A stretch of 62,025 nt of DNA, taken from a virus. The stretch covers positions 1-62,025 of IMG/VR virus record IMGVR_UViG_3300000101_000014; one strand, written 5' to 3'. The stretch's first letter is position 1. Every line of letters starts with the position of its first letter. Under the pieces are notes generated by a model. That model was not told the origin of the DNA. It made no database searches and saw only the letters and a list, made by a program, of their open reading frames with translations. Shown here piece after piece: positions 6,464 through 15,638 of this stretch. The position numbers were made by a program, and so were the translations under genes.

Positions 6464-7147
6464 TTATATAAAGAAATCGTCTTGATCTATGGTAGTGTTG
6501 TATCTATACCCCAGACTCTTTAGATAGTTTGACTGTTCACTCTTCCCACCTTCCCAACTGCGTTCGATCTGTAGTAGGGGTTTACAACGTTTTAACGTCT
6601 CAGTCATACCATACAAGGGTTGCATGATGTACCCTTCTGTATCCATCTTGATGAAGTCAACGTCCTCAAACTCATATGAATCAATAGTTCTTGTGTTAAT
6701 AATGATCTGTTGAGTCTCGTCAAACTGTTCTTTTCTACGTGGATTCTTCCATCTAGATTCGATCAGTGTCTTGGTCTGGTGGTTCTCGATCACATTACTG
6801 CCGGGATTCTGTTTATTAACCCAGATGGTTGCAGTACCCTCGATGTCACTGATACCGACATTGTGGATCTCTATCTGATCGTTGTTCTTTGTGTTCTCTT
6901 CCAGACACTCAAACAATGCGGGGACTGGTTCGAACGAGACAACCTTCTTAAATTGACTTGCAAACTTGAGAGCAGAACCACCAACATGACCACCAAAGTC
7001 TATGGCGAAGTCACGTTTACGAGTGAGTTTCAGTACTGTCTCCCACTGGTTACGTTCTGCTGGGCCGGGAAAATATAGATTTTTCCATAATCTCGCATCC
7101 GTCTTTTGGTAATCCGGATAAGCGTAACCTTCCTTGTTAAAAATCAC
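6464..7147 (-). CDS. FkbM-family methyltransferase
   Basis: A SAM-dependent O-methyltransferase, 227 residues. The Rossmann motif is FAIDFGGHVGGSALKFASQF, followed by VSFEPVPALFECLEEN and the FkbM signature VDFIKMDTEGYIMQPLYGM. FkbM enzymes methylate sugars or polyketides, so a glycan target fits the surrounding glycosyltransferases. It is the distal gene of the glycan island and overlaps the next gene by 4 nt. Confidence 0.88.
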   Translation of the reverse strand: MIFNKEGYAYPDYQKTDARLWKNLYFPGPAERNQWETVLKLTRKRDFAIDFGGHVGGSALKFASQFKKVVSFEPVPALFECLEENTKNNDQIEIHNVGISDIEGTATIWVNKQNPGSNVIENHQTKTLIESRWKNPRRKEQFDETQQIIINTRTIDSYEFEDVDFIKMDTEGYIMQPLYGMTETLKRCKPLLQIERSWEGGKSEQSNYLKSLGYRYNTTIDQDDFFI

Positions 7148-7803
7148 TTTGACATATCCGAAGGATCTTCACGTTCCTGTAGTTTACTCATCTTACCCTT
7201 GTACACCTCTACACGGACATTGTCAGGTTTAGGTATCTTCAGGTGATCGTGGTTGTGATGAAGAACAAACTCAGTATTAGGGAACTCGTTAAATAGATGC
7301 ATCCAGACGGGTCTCCAGTTACCTAACAAACGGTAGTTATTGTTATCACTACGATCACTCATCAACATTAGATCAGTGTAACTACGCATGTTGAAGTCGA
7401 AGATAGTATCGAATCCGTACATGTGAATAACATCTGCTTTATGTTTCTTCGCTGCGTAGTGGACTGCCATGTGACCACAGTTGAAATTGGTTGCGTTACC
7501 TGCATACTTGGGTACGTCAGTATAGAACTCTTTTACACGATGTGCATACTTGAGGTAGAACGTACTCCTCTCGTACATCCAGATCCTAGGTCTAGTACCC
7601 AATACCCACTCATACTGATCCAGTGCAAGTTCACCCTTGGTGAGTGCCTGCATCATCTTAAAGTCGACCATACATGTTGCGTAGACTTCACTAGGATCCA
7701 TTTCAAACGGAGGCATATTACAAAGAATCTTTATCCCATGACGGGGTTTCTCTTTGTAGTATTGTGCTTTATCACCATTACCGATTACATGACAAACTTT
7801 CAT
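7144..7803 (-). CDS. Rossmann-like protein, possible glycosyltransferase
   Basis: Starts MKVCHVIGNGDKAQYYKEKP and contains DVIHMYGFDTIFDF, a layout reminiscent of DUF115/MptE-like or GT29/GT42-type sialyltransferase folds. A His-rich stretch (LHHNHDHLK) lies near the C-terminus. The 4-nt overlaps on both sides place it firmly in the glycan operon. Activity is inferred from context only. Confidence 0.6.
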   Translation of the reverse strand: MKVCHVIGNGDKAQYYKEKPRHGIKILCNMPPFEMDPSEVYATCMVDFKMMQALTKGELALDQYEWVLGTRPRIWMYERSTFYLKYAHRVKEFYTDVPKYAGNATNFNCGHMAVHYAAKKHKADVIHMYGFDTIFDFNMRSYTDLMLMSDRSDNNNYRLLGNWRPVWMHLFNEFPNTEFVLHHNHDHLKIPKPDNVRVEVYKGKMSKLQEREDPSDMSK

Positions 7804-8471
7804 TTCCAGTATTCCTCAATCCAACTTTGTGGTTCATACGTTTTCATCGGAGTAGTAACCGATTCGTTCTGTGCTTGTATCACACTAGGTCTCCCGTGGA
7901 AACAGATTATCGATGTGTCTTCTAATCTGTCGGGATATACTTCATACTTATACGACTTTACTTTGTTAGGATACAGGTGTTGTAGTAGGTCACGTTTCTT
8001 TATGACAGAGTTTAACCACTCCCCATCTCCTCGAAATCTTTTGAGAACATCATCACCTGTAAAGAAGAACTCTGCACGTAACCAATCCATCGCAGCAGAT
8101 CTCCATGCCATCACACCCGACTGCATAACACCCTTGAGGTGTTGTTGATGTGAGTTTGCCACACCAAGATCTTCAATACCCATAAAGGTACCGTTGTAGT
8201 CCATCAACCAGTCTATCGATGATGTGATAATTGTGTCAAGATCTAGGTAAACAATACGACCACTAATCTTACCATCAAACAATTGAATCTTGTTCCACCA
8301 CCCTGTCATGCCGGGTTCTAGGATCTTGGTATCAACTCCATCAATTTTACGATCAGACAGACACACAAACTTATGTGGTCGAGTAGTGTTTCTTTCTACT
8401 GCACGTTTAAGTTTATGTACATACTCTTCAGAGAACTTGTCTCCCCACAACACACAACATACTGTAATCAT
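7800..8471 (-). CDS. GT-A glycosyltransferase
   Basis: A 223-residue transferase with a nucleotide-sugar fold. It begins with strand ITVCCVLWGD and has the metal-binding DxD in IVYLDLDTIITSS, with GWWNKIQLF before it as in GT8/GT32-like enzymes. It would add a sugar to a cell-surface or phage glycan. It overlaps both neighbours by 4 nt. Confidence 0.82.
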   Translation of the reverse strand: MITVCCVLWGDKFSEEYVHKLKRAVERNTTRPHKFVCLSDRKIDGVDTKILEPGMTGWWNKIQLFDGKISGRIVYLDLDTIITSSIDWLMDYNGTFMGIEDLGVANSHQQHLKGVMQSGVMAWRSAAMDWLRAEFFFTGDDVLKRFRGDGEWLNSVIKKRDLLQHLYPNKVKSYKYEVYPDRLEDTSIICFHGRPSVIQAQNESVTTPMKTYEPQSWIEEYWK

Positions 8472-9121
8472 AATAATTTATAGTCCTTGTTGTAACCATG
8501 TTTTGCAGAACATCCACCCTCATTTTGGATGGTACTGAAACTATCAACGGCAGCGACAGGCCACGGATAGTATTCTTCCAACCACGGGAACCATGCAGTA
8601 GTTAAGAACACGTCAGTAGGTGATGCGTGAGTCTTTGCGTGTTCAACGAGTGCCTTTGCACCCTTGGGGTTGATACGGTATGCATGGGCGCCTGGAAAGT
8701 ACTTCTTACTTGTCAACGGGTTTGTACCTAGTGTCGTAGGAGTATTATACTTCCCATAACTAGGTTGACCCAAAGAGATACAACCTTGGTAATTGATGAA
8801 CTCAGGTAGGTTACCGACACGAACTGCGTCATGTTCGAATACCTGAATCTCTTCGTTTTTGGCAATACAGTGTTTCCAGAGAGAGTAGTGAGACAGAAAC
8901 GCAGAGACACATCGGTCACGTCTAGAGATAAACTCTTCCTTGTCCATGTGTGAGAACCATCCCAGAGACATATTTTCTTTCTTTGCGATCTGCATAGGGT
9001 CATCTTCAGGAGTAACACCTGCGTACATTTCAACATTGTATTCTGGCATCGATTCAATACACCGTTCCGCAGCCTTCACTGACTCCGGTATATTCATGAC
9101 TGTAATCACATATGACTTCAT
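8468..9121 (-). CDS. Glycosyltransferase family 25 protein
   Basis: GT25/LPS-biosynthesis-like enzyme of 217 residues. It has the opening MKSYVITVMNIPES, the GT25 hallmark CVSAFLSHYSLWKHC, and VFEHDAV carrying the acidic ExD. PGAHAYRINPKGAKALVEH is the family's conserved C-terminal segment. Likely transfers a hexose to lipooligosaccharide or capsule. A second GT25 lies at 9864-10568 and a third, divergent one at 18128-18682. Confidence 0.88.
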   Translation of the reverse strand: MKSYVITVMNIPESVKAAERCIESMPEYNVEMYAGVTPEDDPMQIAKKENMSLGWFSHMDKEEFISRRDRCVSAFLSHYSLWKHCIAKNEEIQVFEHDAVRVGNLPEFINYQGCISLGQPSYGKYNTPTTLGTNPLTSKKYFPGAHAYRINPKGAKALVEHAKTHASPTDVFLTTAWFPWLEEYYPWPVAAVDSFSTIQNEGGCSAKHGYNKDYKLL

Positions 9122-9867
9122 GACATCATCTCTTTAATAATACGCATATCACCTTTCTTCACACATCGTGTAATGGTAGAAGATCCATCATAACATCGGT
9201 ACTTGACCTTCTTGTTTTCTAACAGAACTTGATACCATCCAAACTCTGCTGCAAGTAACTCTTTCTTATTATGTAGTGAATCCACTAAATCCGCATCCCA
9301 TACATCTGCATGGTGTATAATGATACCGCCATCATAGACCATATAGGTATGACCACTATTATCATGGTCTCTGTAGTTGTTAAACATCTTTCGTTTACCT
9401 TCAGTTGTACCGAAGTTCATGAATGAAATAACACTACGTTTATTATAACACAACTTTGCGTAATATTCAAATGATTCTGTAGGAGAAATAATGGAGTCGT
9501 ATCGTGCCCGTACTATCACATCGTACCCGTCCCCGTACTTCTTCATCATACGATTATGATTGAGGATCTGTTTGGTCTGGTGAATGTGACGTTCGGTATT
9601 ATCGAACTTTAGTTTCTTCTGCCAGTTCCATGTGTTACGCATTGCGGGGTTATCATCATAGGGGTGGTAGTCGATCTCGTACTCATCGATCACCTCTACC
9701 GTACCACCCCAACTCTCTATTAATTCGCGTCTAGTATTCCAGTCATCTTTCCATATGGTAAGAAAAAGATCTGCGTCAGGAAACGCATCCTTGAGTAAAT
9801 CGATTGAGAGAGTGAGAGTGTCGTCATCCAACCGTAGTTGTCCACCGACAATGATTGCGGTCTTCAT
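9118..9867 (-). CDS. Glycan-island protein, putative glycosyltransferase
   Basis: A 249-residue product starting MKTAIIVGGQLRLDDDTLTL, coupled to the upstream gene by ATGA. VIVRARYDSIISP and YDGGIIIHHADVWDADL resemble WavE-like or capsule glycosyltransferases, where the Arg/Asp-rich segment binds nucleotide sugar. I am not certain of the family. The upstream extension of this frame overlaps the preceding gene and is not used. Confidence 0.6.
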   Translation of the reverse strand: MKTAIIVGGQLRLDDDTLTLSIDLLKDAFPDADLFLTIWKDDWNTRRELIESWGGTVEVIDEYEIDYHPYDDNPAMRNTWNWQKKLKFDNTERHIHQTKQILNHNRMMKKYGDGYDVIVRARYDSIISPTESFEYYAKLCYNKRSVISFMNFGTTEGKRKMFNNYRDHDNSGHTYMVYDGGIIIHHADVWDADLVDSLHNKKELLAAEFGWYQVLLENKKVKYRCYDGSSTITRCVKKGDMRIIKEMMS

Positions 9868-10568
9868 GTTGTCGTAGTTGAAACGGTTCCTTGAACCCGA
9901 GTACAGTAAGTATGAACACACCCAAGACGGCGCGGTAGAAGTTGTCGACACATCAATGCGTCATTTGGCCATGCACCAAACTCTTTGACCAACTCGATCA
10001 TCATACGTGCAAGGGCAGGTTTGATGTAGTACGCAGAATGGCCAGGCAGTCCCTGTGGTACATCATCTGTATCAATTATTGGTACAGGACGAACACCTTC
10101 AACTGTCTGTAGAATGGTATGGTATGCTTCAGATCTACGTGTTGCACCCCGTGGATCGTTGAGAGAGATACCTTGATAACCGACATCATTCAACAACACC
10201 AAGTCTACCTTTCTGGTGAAGATTGCATCATGTTCCAGAATAATAATGGGGTGATTAACTTCTGCACAACGTTTCCAGAGTTTGTAGTGTGACAGAAAAC
10301 ATGCGATACGTTTCTTTCTGTCCACAGTCTTGTACGGGTGTTTACGCAACCCACTCTTTAGACAAAGTTGTGTTTTATCCCACGGGTAGTTCCATGTGAT
10401 ATCCTCTAGGATCATCTCATTGTCGACACGTTCCGGAGTGATTGCATCAAATGTTTCCACAACGAAATCATTACCCACTAAACCATTAGACAGTATAAGT
10501 TCAGAGGCGGCGTCTGTTGACTCTTTGTTGTCGGTCAGAGTGATGACGAATGCTTTTACTTTTTCCAT
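9864..10568 (-). CDS. Glycosyltransferase family 25 protein
   Basis: GT25 member of 234 residues: MEKVKAFVITLTDNKES, IACFLSHYKLWKRCAEV, IIILEHDAIFTRKV and GLPGHSAYYIKPALARMM. It has the same architecture as the 8468-9121 product, suggesting serial sugar additions by related enzymes. It overlaps the sulfotransferase gene by 13 nt. The C-terminus ends in a short Thr run. Confidence 0.88.
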   Translation of the reverse strand: MEKVKAFVITLTDNKESTDAASELILSNGLVGNDFVVETFDAITPERVDNEMILEDITWNYPWDKTQLCLKSGLRKHPYKTVDRKKRIACFLSHYKLWKRCAEVNHPIIILEHDAIFTRKVDLVLLNDVGYQGISLNDPRGATRRSEAYHTILQTVEGVRPVPIIDTDDVPQGLPGHSAYYIKPALARMMIELVKEFGAWPNDALMCRQLLPRRLGCVHTYCTRVQGTVSTTTT

Positions 10569-11068
10569 GTGTTTTCTCTCGCATTTGACTTACCGAATTG
10601 ATAACCTTTCTGAGGTAGTCCCAAGAAATCTACCAAGATGTCAGGGGTGTCTCCACTAGTGATACTCATCTCTAGAAAGTTCTTAGAGTCTTTGAAGTAC
10701 TCTCTCACGTCATCATTGTGACGTTTGTAAGCATCATGGTACTTCTTACGATCCCACTGTGGTGCACCATAAACATCTGTACGTAAGTTCATAGTGTAAC
10801 TTCCATACGTCCTTTCCTTCTTACGTAAGAAGTAAGGTTCTACACTGTCAACCCAGTTCTCTCTAGTCAGATGCACAAACTTAGAGTCGGGTCTCATCTT
10901 ATGCAACTCCTTGTAGTATGGTATCACCGGAATGTCTGACGCACCGTCACCAACACCCATCATCAATTGATCTAATGTGGGATAGTGTATAACATTCTTT
11001 TGATAACGTTTCAGAAAGTCAGAGAATGTAGTAGTACCGGTTCGGGACATGCCAGTGCAATATATCAT
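10556..11068 (-). CDS. Sulfotransferase-like protein
   Basis: A 170-residue protein opening MIYCTGMSRTGTTTFSDFL, the 5'-phosphosulfate-binding loop of PAPS-dependent sulfotransferases, with SKFVHLTRENWVDSV matching the 3'-phosphate-binding segment. It would transfer sulfate from PAPS to a glycan or lipid. It is shorter than most family members and may be a minimal form. It overlaps neighbours by 4 and 13 nt. Confidence 0.8.
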   Translation of the reverse strand: MIYCTGMSRTGTTTFSDFLKRYQKNVIHYPTLDQLMMGVGDGASDIPVIPYYKELHKMRPDSKFVHLTRENWVDSVEPYFLRKKERTYGSYTMNLRTDVYGAPQWDRKKYHDAYKRHNDDVREYFKDSKNFLEMSITSGDTPDILVDFLGLPQKGYQFGKSNARENTWKK

Positions 11069-11880
11069 ACTATAGATGTTCCATTATTCATTGTAGGCCA
11101 ATCAGACTTGGGTTTGTTTGCAATCGTGTGGTGCCATGCATTTGACTGATTGTCTGCACCACGCATCTGTATGTGTACCATCTTAGTATACTTTGTACGT
11201 GGATCTACTGCGGTACGTACAAACGAATTACCATTGTCATAGGGACACCACGTGATGTATCTATTCCATTCGTTATCCAGTTCTACAAAGTCAATGTCCA
11301 TAGAACATGCCATTGCATGGAGATATCCTTGGTCTGTACCATACACCTTACCACGACAGGAAGGATCACTCTCGACCATCTCTACGTATGGTAGGAAAGG
11401 TTCAAACTGTTCACGACACTTACGCAACCCTGCGTTGGAGTATAACACGACACCAGAGTTATATACCTTGGGTCTACCATCTGGATCTAGAGGTATTTCA
11501 CAACCATATTTTTCAGTAACCAGACGTGACCATGTCAACTCCGTAACCTTGTTGCACTGTTTCTTTAGTTTAGGGTCGAATCGATATTGAGTCTGAAGAG
11601 GTTCTGTCGCCATTGCGAGTTCACCTGTAAACGTATCGAAAATGTTTTCATCACACTTGTCCAGAGGAAAGATATCCGTGTCCGCAAACATGACGTTGTC
11701 GTACTCAAGGAATGCATCGTCAAAGACTGGTTTGAAACACCCATAGTATGGTGTCACTCTACCCAGTCCAAACTTCTTACCAAAGTTCGCGTTTAGATCG
11801 AATATGTAATCTGCACCGATCCTCTCTGCATATGCCTTCATGCAGTCCGAACCGTATTGTGCAGATGGTCGGACGTTCAC
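11065..11880 (-). CDS. GT-A glycosyltransferase, probable N-terminal frameshift
   Basis: A 271-residue frame starting at a weak GTG, with GADYIFDLN, the DxD motif VMFADTDIFPL and KVYNSGVVLYS typical of GT8-like transferases. The usual first strand is missing from this frame. The preceding bases in another frame, from GTG at 11914, read SKNLIYQYWDGERP, which matches the N-terminus of related proteins (compare 12839-13522). A single-base indel near 11855-11870 would join them. This could be a sequencing error, a decayed gene or recoding. Confidence 0.75.
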   Translation of the reverse strand: MNVRPSAQYGSDCMKAYAERIGADYIFDLNANFGKKFGLGRVTPYYGCFKPVFDDAFLEYDNVMFADTDIFPLDKCDENIFDTFTGELAMATEPLQTQYRFDPKLKKQCNKVTELTWSRLVTEKYGCEIPLDPDGRPKVYNSGVVLYSNAGLRKCREQFEPFLPYVEMVESDPSCRGKVYGTDQGYLHAMACSMDIDFVELDNEWNRYITWCPYDNGNSFVRTAVDPRTKYTKMVHIQMRGADNQSNAWHHTIANKPKSDWPTMNNGTSIV

Positions 11881-11906
11881 CGTCCCAGTATTGATAGATT
11901 AGATTT

Positions 11907-12842
11907 TTACTCACCGTAATGTCTCCGGTACCATTGGACAAAGTTATTTACTCCTTCTTCAATAGAGGTCTTAGGTTTATACCCAATACTCTGTAACTTG
12001 GTTGTATCTGACGCAGTCGTCTTTGCATCTGCGGGGTGTTTAGGGCCATACTCAATGATTGCCTTCTTACCCAAAGAGTCTTCGATTGCGTCCACAAATC
12101 GTTGCAACTCTACTACTTCACCACGACCGATAGAGTACATATCACGAGGTGTCATATTATCGACTACACATTCTATACCCTGTACGATATCATCAACGTA
12201 TGTAAAGTCTCGTTGCATATCACCGTTGTTGAATAGAGTAATCGGTTTACCTGCAAGTATGTTCTTAGTGAAATCAAACAGTGCCATATCAGGTCGACCC
12301 CAAGGGCCATACACTGTGAAGAATCGTAGACCAACTGCATTAGGTATCTTAGAGATGTGGAACTGCGACTCAGTGATTGCCTTGGTATAACCATAGGGGT
12401 TGATCTGAGGATACAGGTGGTCTGGTTCTCCCCAAGGAAGTTCATTGCCATGCATAACACAGGATGTAGACGCATAGATAACGTTCTGTATGTCACTTGC
12501 TTCACAGGCATTGATAAGATTGAGAGTACCGTGACAGTTGGTGTCGATATATTCACCTGCATTACTCATAGAGTAACGTACACCTGCCATCGCGGCAAGG
12601 TGTATTACCATGTCAGGTTTGGTCTTACTGACATAATCGGTCAAGTCTAGTTTATCACGAAGATCTCCAACTCGGAATCCAACACCAGTTTCCCGTAGAC
12701 ATGCCACACGTTCTTTCTTCAAGAGAGGTTCGTAGTAATTGTTGAGGTTGTCGAAACCGAATACCTCATGACCCAATTCTTTTAACCTAAGTGCAGTATG
12801 CATACCAATGAAACCGGCGATACCGGTGATCATAATCTTCAT
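11907..12842 (-). CDS. NAD-dependent nucleotide-sugar epimerase
   Basis: Short-chain dehydrogenase-type epimerase of 311 residues. The NAD loop TGIAGFIG is at 6-13, the catalytic Ser/Thr region ASTSCVMHG at 124-132, and YGYTK supplies Tyr150 and Lys154. FTVYGPWGRPDMALF and RDFTYVDDIV are typical of UDP-glucuronate 4-epimerase or UDP-glucose 4-epimerase. It makes an activated sugar for the adjacent glycosyltransferases. Exact substrate unresolved. Confidence 0.92.
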   Translation of the reverse strand: MKIMITGIAGFIGMHTALRLKELGHEVFGFDNLNNYYEPLLKKERVACLRETGVGFRVGDLRDKLDLTDYVSKTKPDMVIHLAAMAGVRYSMSNAGEYIDTNCHGTLNLINACEASDIQNVIYASTSCVMHGNELPWGEPDHLYPQINPYGYTKAITESQFHISKIPNAVGLRFFTVYGPWGRPDMALFDFTKNILAGKPITLFNNGDMQRDFTYVDDIVQGIECVVDNMTPRDMYSIGRGEVVELQRFVDAIEDSLGKKAIIEYGPKHPADAKTTASDTTKLQSIGYKPKTSIEEGVNNFVQWYRRHYGE

Positions 12843-13522
12843 TCAATTATTCCTTTTTGTACTAACTTTCTGTAGTTAAGTATCTTATCCTGTTTAGGGG
12901 ATGGTCTCCCCGGCGTGTTCTTCATTTTACGGCGAACATGGATTATATATCCTTCATCTACGTTTTCCTCAAACGATGATCTGTTCCACTTGTCGTCATC
13001 TAGGTACAATGAGGGATCTTCTTTTAGATCTGCACGTACTGCGAGACGGTGCATGATACCCTCGTCTTCGTAGTTGTTATGAAACTGTTTGATCTCATGT
13101 TCGTGGATCTGTTCACGGAGTTTGATTCTGATATCTTTCTCCAGCCGGTAGATTGAACCACCCCAGTATGGATATCGTTCGTCACCTAACAGAGGGAAAC
13201 GATTGACCAGTTTCTTTCTCAGGGATGGTTGGATACCATAGTGTCTACCAATACCAGTATCATCTGTAAAGATGTTCTTGGTCAAACCTTTACGAGTGAA
13301 CATGTCAATGTCCATCATAACCACGATGTCATAACTATCGAACCTACGATCCAGCATAACCATCTTCTGACAGGGCGCACTCAATCCCTCACGGAAAGCG
13401 TTACCTTGGACTAACTCATAGTCCGCACCACAGAACTCTGCATATTCTTTGATGGACTTCTGAGACTTCTTCTCTAACTCACCCATTGGGCCAGTCCAGT
13501 GTTGCAAGATTATATATTTCAT
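12839..13522 (-). CDS. GT-A glycosyltransferase-like protein
   Basis: 227 residues starting MKYIILQHWTGPMGELEKKS, with GADYELVQG and the DxD motif IVVMMDIDMFTRKG. C-terminal GYIIHVRRKMKNTPG is basic. It is a paralogue in style of the 11065-11880 and 17340-18131 proteins. The 4-nt overlap with the epimerase gene suggests coordinated expression. Confidence 0.75.
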   Translation of the reverse strand: MKYIILQHWTGPMGELEKKSQKSIKEYAEFCGADYELVQGNAFREGLSAPCQKMVMLDRRFDSYDIVVMMDIDMFTRKGLTKNIFTDDTGIGRHYGIQPSLRKKLVNRFPLLGDERYPYWGGSIYRLEKDIRIKLREQIHEHEIKQFHNNYEDEGIMHRLAVRADLKEDPSLYLDDDKWNRSSFEENVDEGYIIHVRRKMKNTPGRPSPKQDKILNYRKLVQKGIIE

Positions 13523-13896
13523 TATAACTCTACACCTCTCAATAATAATTCATGTTGCATACATGCTTTATGTGTGGGGTTCACGTTGAGTTTTAGTACT
13601 GCTTCAAGATGAGCAGTATCCATTTCAGCAATAGTTACATATTTAAGTGGCTGATCACCATCGATGCCATACGTTCCCCACTTTAAAACAGACGCTTGAA
13701 TAATATGCGGAGCGTCATCATAGAGACATAAGTCTTCTTCATCACCATGTGCACTACGCCGAACATAGGCTAACCCGCCATCAACCATGTATTCTTTACC
13801 ATTGGCATCAGTATGTGTCTTATAATCGTGACGATGCGTTGATTCTAAGATCGTTCCGTCAGGAGTTTGTATGGCATTTTTAATTAAACTCTTCAT
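13522..13896 (-). CDS. Hypothetical 124-residue protein
   Basis: Starts MKSLIKNAIQTPDGTILEST, His- and Asp-rich near the N-terminus (THRHDYKTHTDANGKEY). It lies between two sugar-metabolism genes with 1- and 4-nt overlaps but lacks any fold I recognise. Similar proteins occur, in my recollection, scattered in marine phages outside glycan loci, so the location may be incidental. Confidence 0.6.
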   Translation of the reverse strand: MKSLIKNAIQTPDGTILESTHRHDYKTHTDANGKEYMVDGGLAYVRRSAHGDEEDLCLYDDAPHIIQASVLKWGTYGIDGDQPLKYVTIAEMDTAHLEAVLKLNVNPTHKACMQHELLLRGVEL

Positions 13897-15254
13897 CGGG
13901 TTCTCTCACTTGATAAAAAATATTCTAGATCTTCTGGTGTACCCAGACCCCACATACCATTTGCGGTGTGAGTGCGTATCTCTTTACAGTCTGCGATTGC
14001 TTCATTGAACACAGGACACACATAGAACTCACCATTGACTCTTATGTCCTTTTCGATCATCTGTTCTGCATACTTTACAAAATCAGATCCGTGTTTCCAG
14101 TAGTAGTATCCCACCGTGGCATTGTCACTGATAGGGTTCTTCTCTGCAACCTCAGTCACAAAGTTATTTTCATCTATCTTCGCAAACGACCACTTGGGGT
14201 GTGTTGCTTTGAATGTTACTATACCACCGTCTGCAGCAGTCTCTTGCATCTCATACATGAACTGTGTAGGATTCCAGTCGACCCATTGGTCGCTGTTTGC
14301 AAAGAACAAAGGGGAATCATTGTCTATGTAATCCTTAGCGAGTAAGGCAGTACATGCAGCACCTTGTGTCATCTCATCTACTTCTACTATTATACAGTTT
14401 GGAGCGATCAATGGCAACATATTTTCGAGATGAAAACGTTCACGATGTTCTCTCTGTACAACAAAGATGAAGTTTGCGTCCAGTCCTAAGTTCTCTACCA
14501 CTACCTGTATCATGGGTTTACCATTGACATCGATCAAGGGTTTAGGAAAAGTGTACCCTGCTTGTTGAAAGCGAGAACCTGCACCCGCCATAGGTATTAA
14601 AACGTTGAGTTTTTCATCTTTCCATTTGTTATTCATAGGGTTCGCCAATCTCTGTAGTTTAGGTAGTATGTTTTCTTTTGTCACTTCGGTAGGGTTTGCA
14701 ACACGTATGCAAGATGCACCAGATCTCTTTGCCGCCAACAATCCAGGCGGGGAGTCTTCGATGATAACAGTCTCTTCGGGCAGAAATCCGTACATGGACA
14801 TTGCTGTCCAATACATCTCGGGGTGTGGTTTGGAGTTTTTAACGTGATTGTTTGACAGGACAATTTTGCAGTAGTCTAACAAACCTGTCTTCTCTAACGC
14901 AGAGTATACAGTTGGTTTTATTGAGTTAGAACACACACCGATAGTGTATCCTAGTTCAACAAGTTCTTGCATAAGTTCTATTGCAGAGTGGTTTACAGGT
15001 ACACCGTCCAGTTCTTTTACTGTAAGTTCCTGTTTATTTCGGAATATATCTTCGTGTAACTGGGAAGGTAGACCCTTTAGTTCGGTTAGTAATTCTAACT
15101 TCTCTAAGGTCTTTCTGCCATCATATATGTTTCGATGTTCTTCGGGGGTGATCGCATAGTCTTCACCGAGCGCATAGTTTAACGCTCTGTAGTGAATGTC
15201 TTTTGCGTCAATTAACACCCCGTCTAGATCGAAAAGGATTAGTTTTGTATTCAT
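13893..15254 (-). CDS. HAD phosphatase / nucleotidyltransferase fusion
   Basis: A 453-residue two-domain enzyme. Residues 1-205 form a HAD hydrolase of the beta-phosphoglucomutase type: FDLDGV with nucleophile Asp9 and Asp11, VCSNS, and IIEDSPPGLLAAKRSG. Residues about 213-450 form a nucleotidyltransferase of the sugar-phosphate type: IPMAGAGSRFQQAGY, then FPKPLIDVNGKPM and NSDQWVDW. The fusion could dephosphorylate or isomerise a sugar phosphate and activate it to an NDP-sugar for the island. It heads the run that includes the epimerase and transferases. Confidence 0.9.
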   Translation of the reverse strand: MNTKLILFDLDGVLIDAKDIHYRALNYALGEDYAITPEEHRNIYDGRKTLEKLELLTELKGLPSQLHEDIFRNKQELTVKELDGVPVNHSAIELMQELVELGYTIGVCSNSIKPTVYSALEKTGLLDYCKIVLSNNHVKNSKPHPEMYWTAMSMYGFLPEETVIIEDSPPGLLAAKRSGASCIRVANPTEVTKENILPKLQRLANPMNNKWKDEKLNVLIPMAGAGSRFQQAGYTFPKPLIDVNGKPMIQVVVENLGLDANFIFVVQREHRERFHLENMLPLIAPNCIIVEVDEMTQGAACTALLAKDYIDNDSPLFFANSDQWVDWNPTQFMYEMQETAADGGIVTFKATHPKWSFAKIDENNFVTEVAEKNPISDNATVGYYYWKHGSDFVKYAEQMIEKDIRVNGEFYVCPVFNEAIADCKEIRTHTANGMWGLGTPEDLEYFLSSERTR

Positions 15255-15296
15255 AAGTATAATCTATAATCATCACGTCACTGTTATATAGATGCA

Positions 15297-15638
15297 TTAT
15301 AATCCGCAAGCTTCAGTAATCTTTTCTAATCCACCAACATATACCCAGTTCTCACCATTGTCGTTATGAGTAAACAATTGTGGTGTCAACCGCATATTTG
15401 GTATCTTTGCACGAGCCAGTTCATGTGACGGATCGATTTCAACTTGACCAACATAATCGGGGTCTTGAGTCTCCGCGATAGTCATCAGATCTTCTTGTTC
15501 TTCAAGAGTGAGGTTTTCAAGGTCAACCACTTCGATTGAATCATCTGATCCCGCAAGAAGATAGTTTTCTATCGATTCTTGCGCCCCGTTACAGTATACA
15601 CAATGACCTTCACCAACACGTATTAAGTAGTAGTTCAT
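15297..15638 (-). CDS. Glutaredoxin/thioredoxin-like protein
   Basis: 113 residues with CVYC at 13-16 near the N-terminus, as in glutaredoxins, and MRLTPQLFTHND supplying a cis-Pro-like element. The middle is acidic. A 42-base gap follows before the HAD fusion gene, containing AT-rich promoter-like sequence without a clear consensus. It may reduce ribonucleotide reductase or a sugar-modifying enzyme; the partner is unknown. Confidence 0.75.
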   Translation of the reverse strand: MNYYLIRVGEGHCVYCNGAQESIENYLLAGSDDSIEVVDLENLTLEEQEDLMTIAETQDPDYVGQVEIDPSHELARAKIPNMRLTPQLFTHNDNGENWVYVGGLEKITEACGL

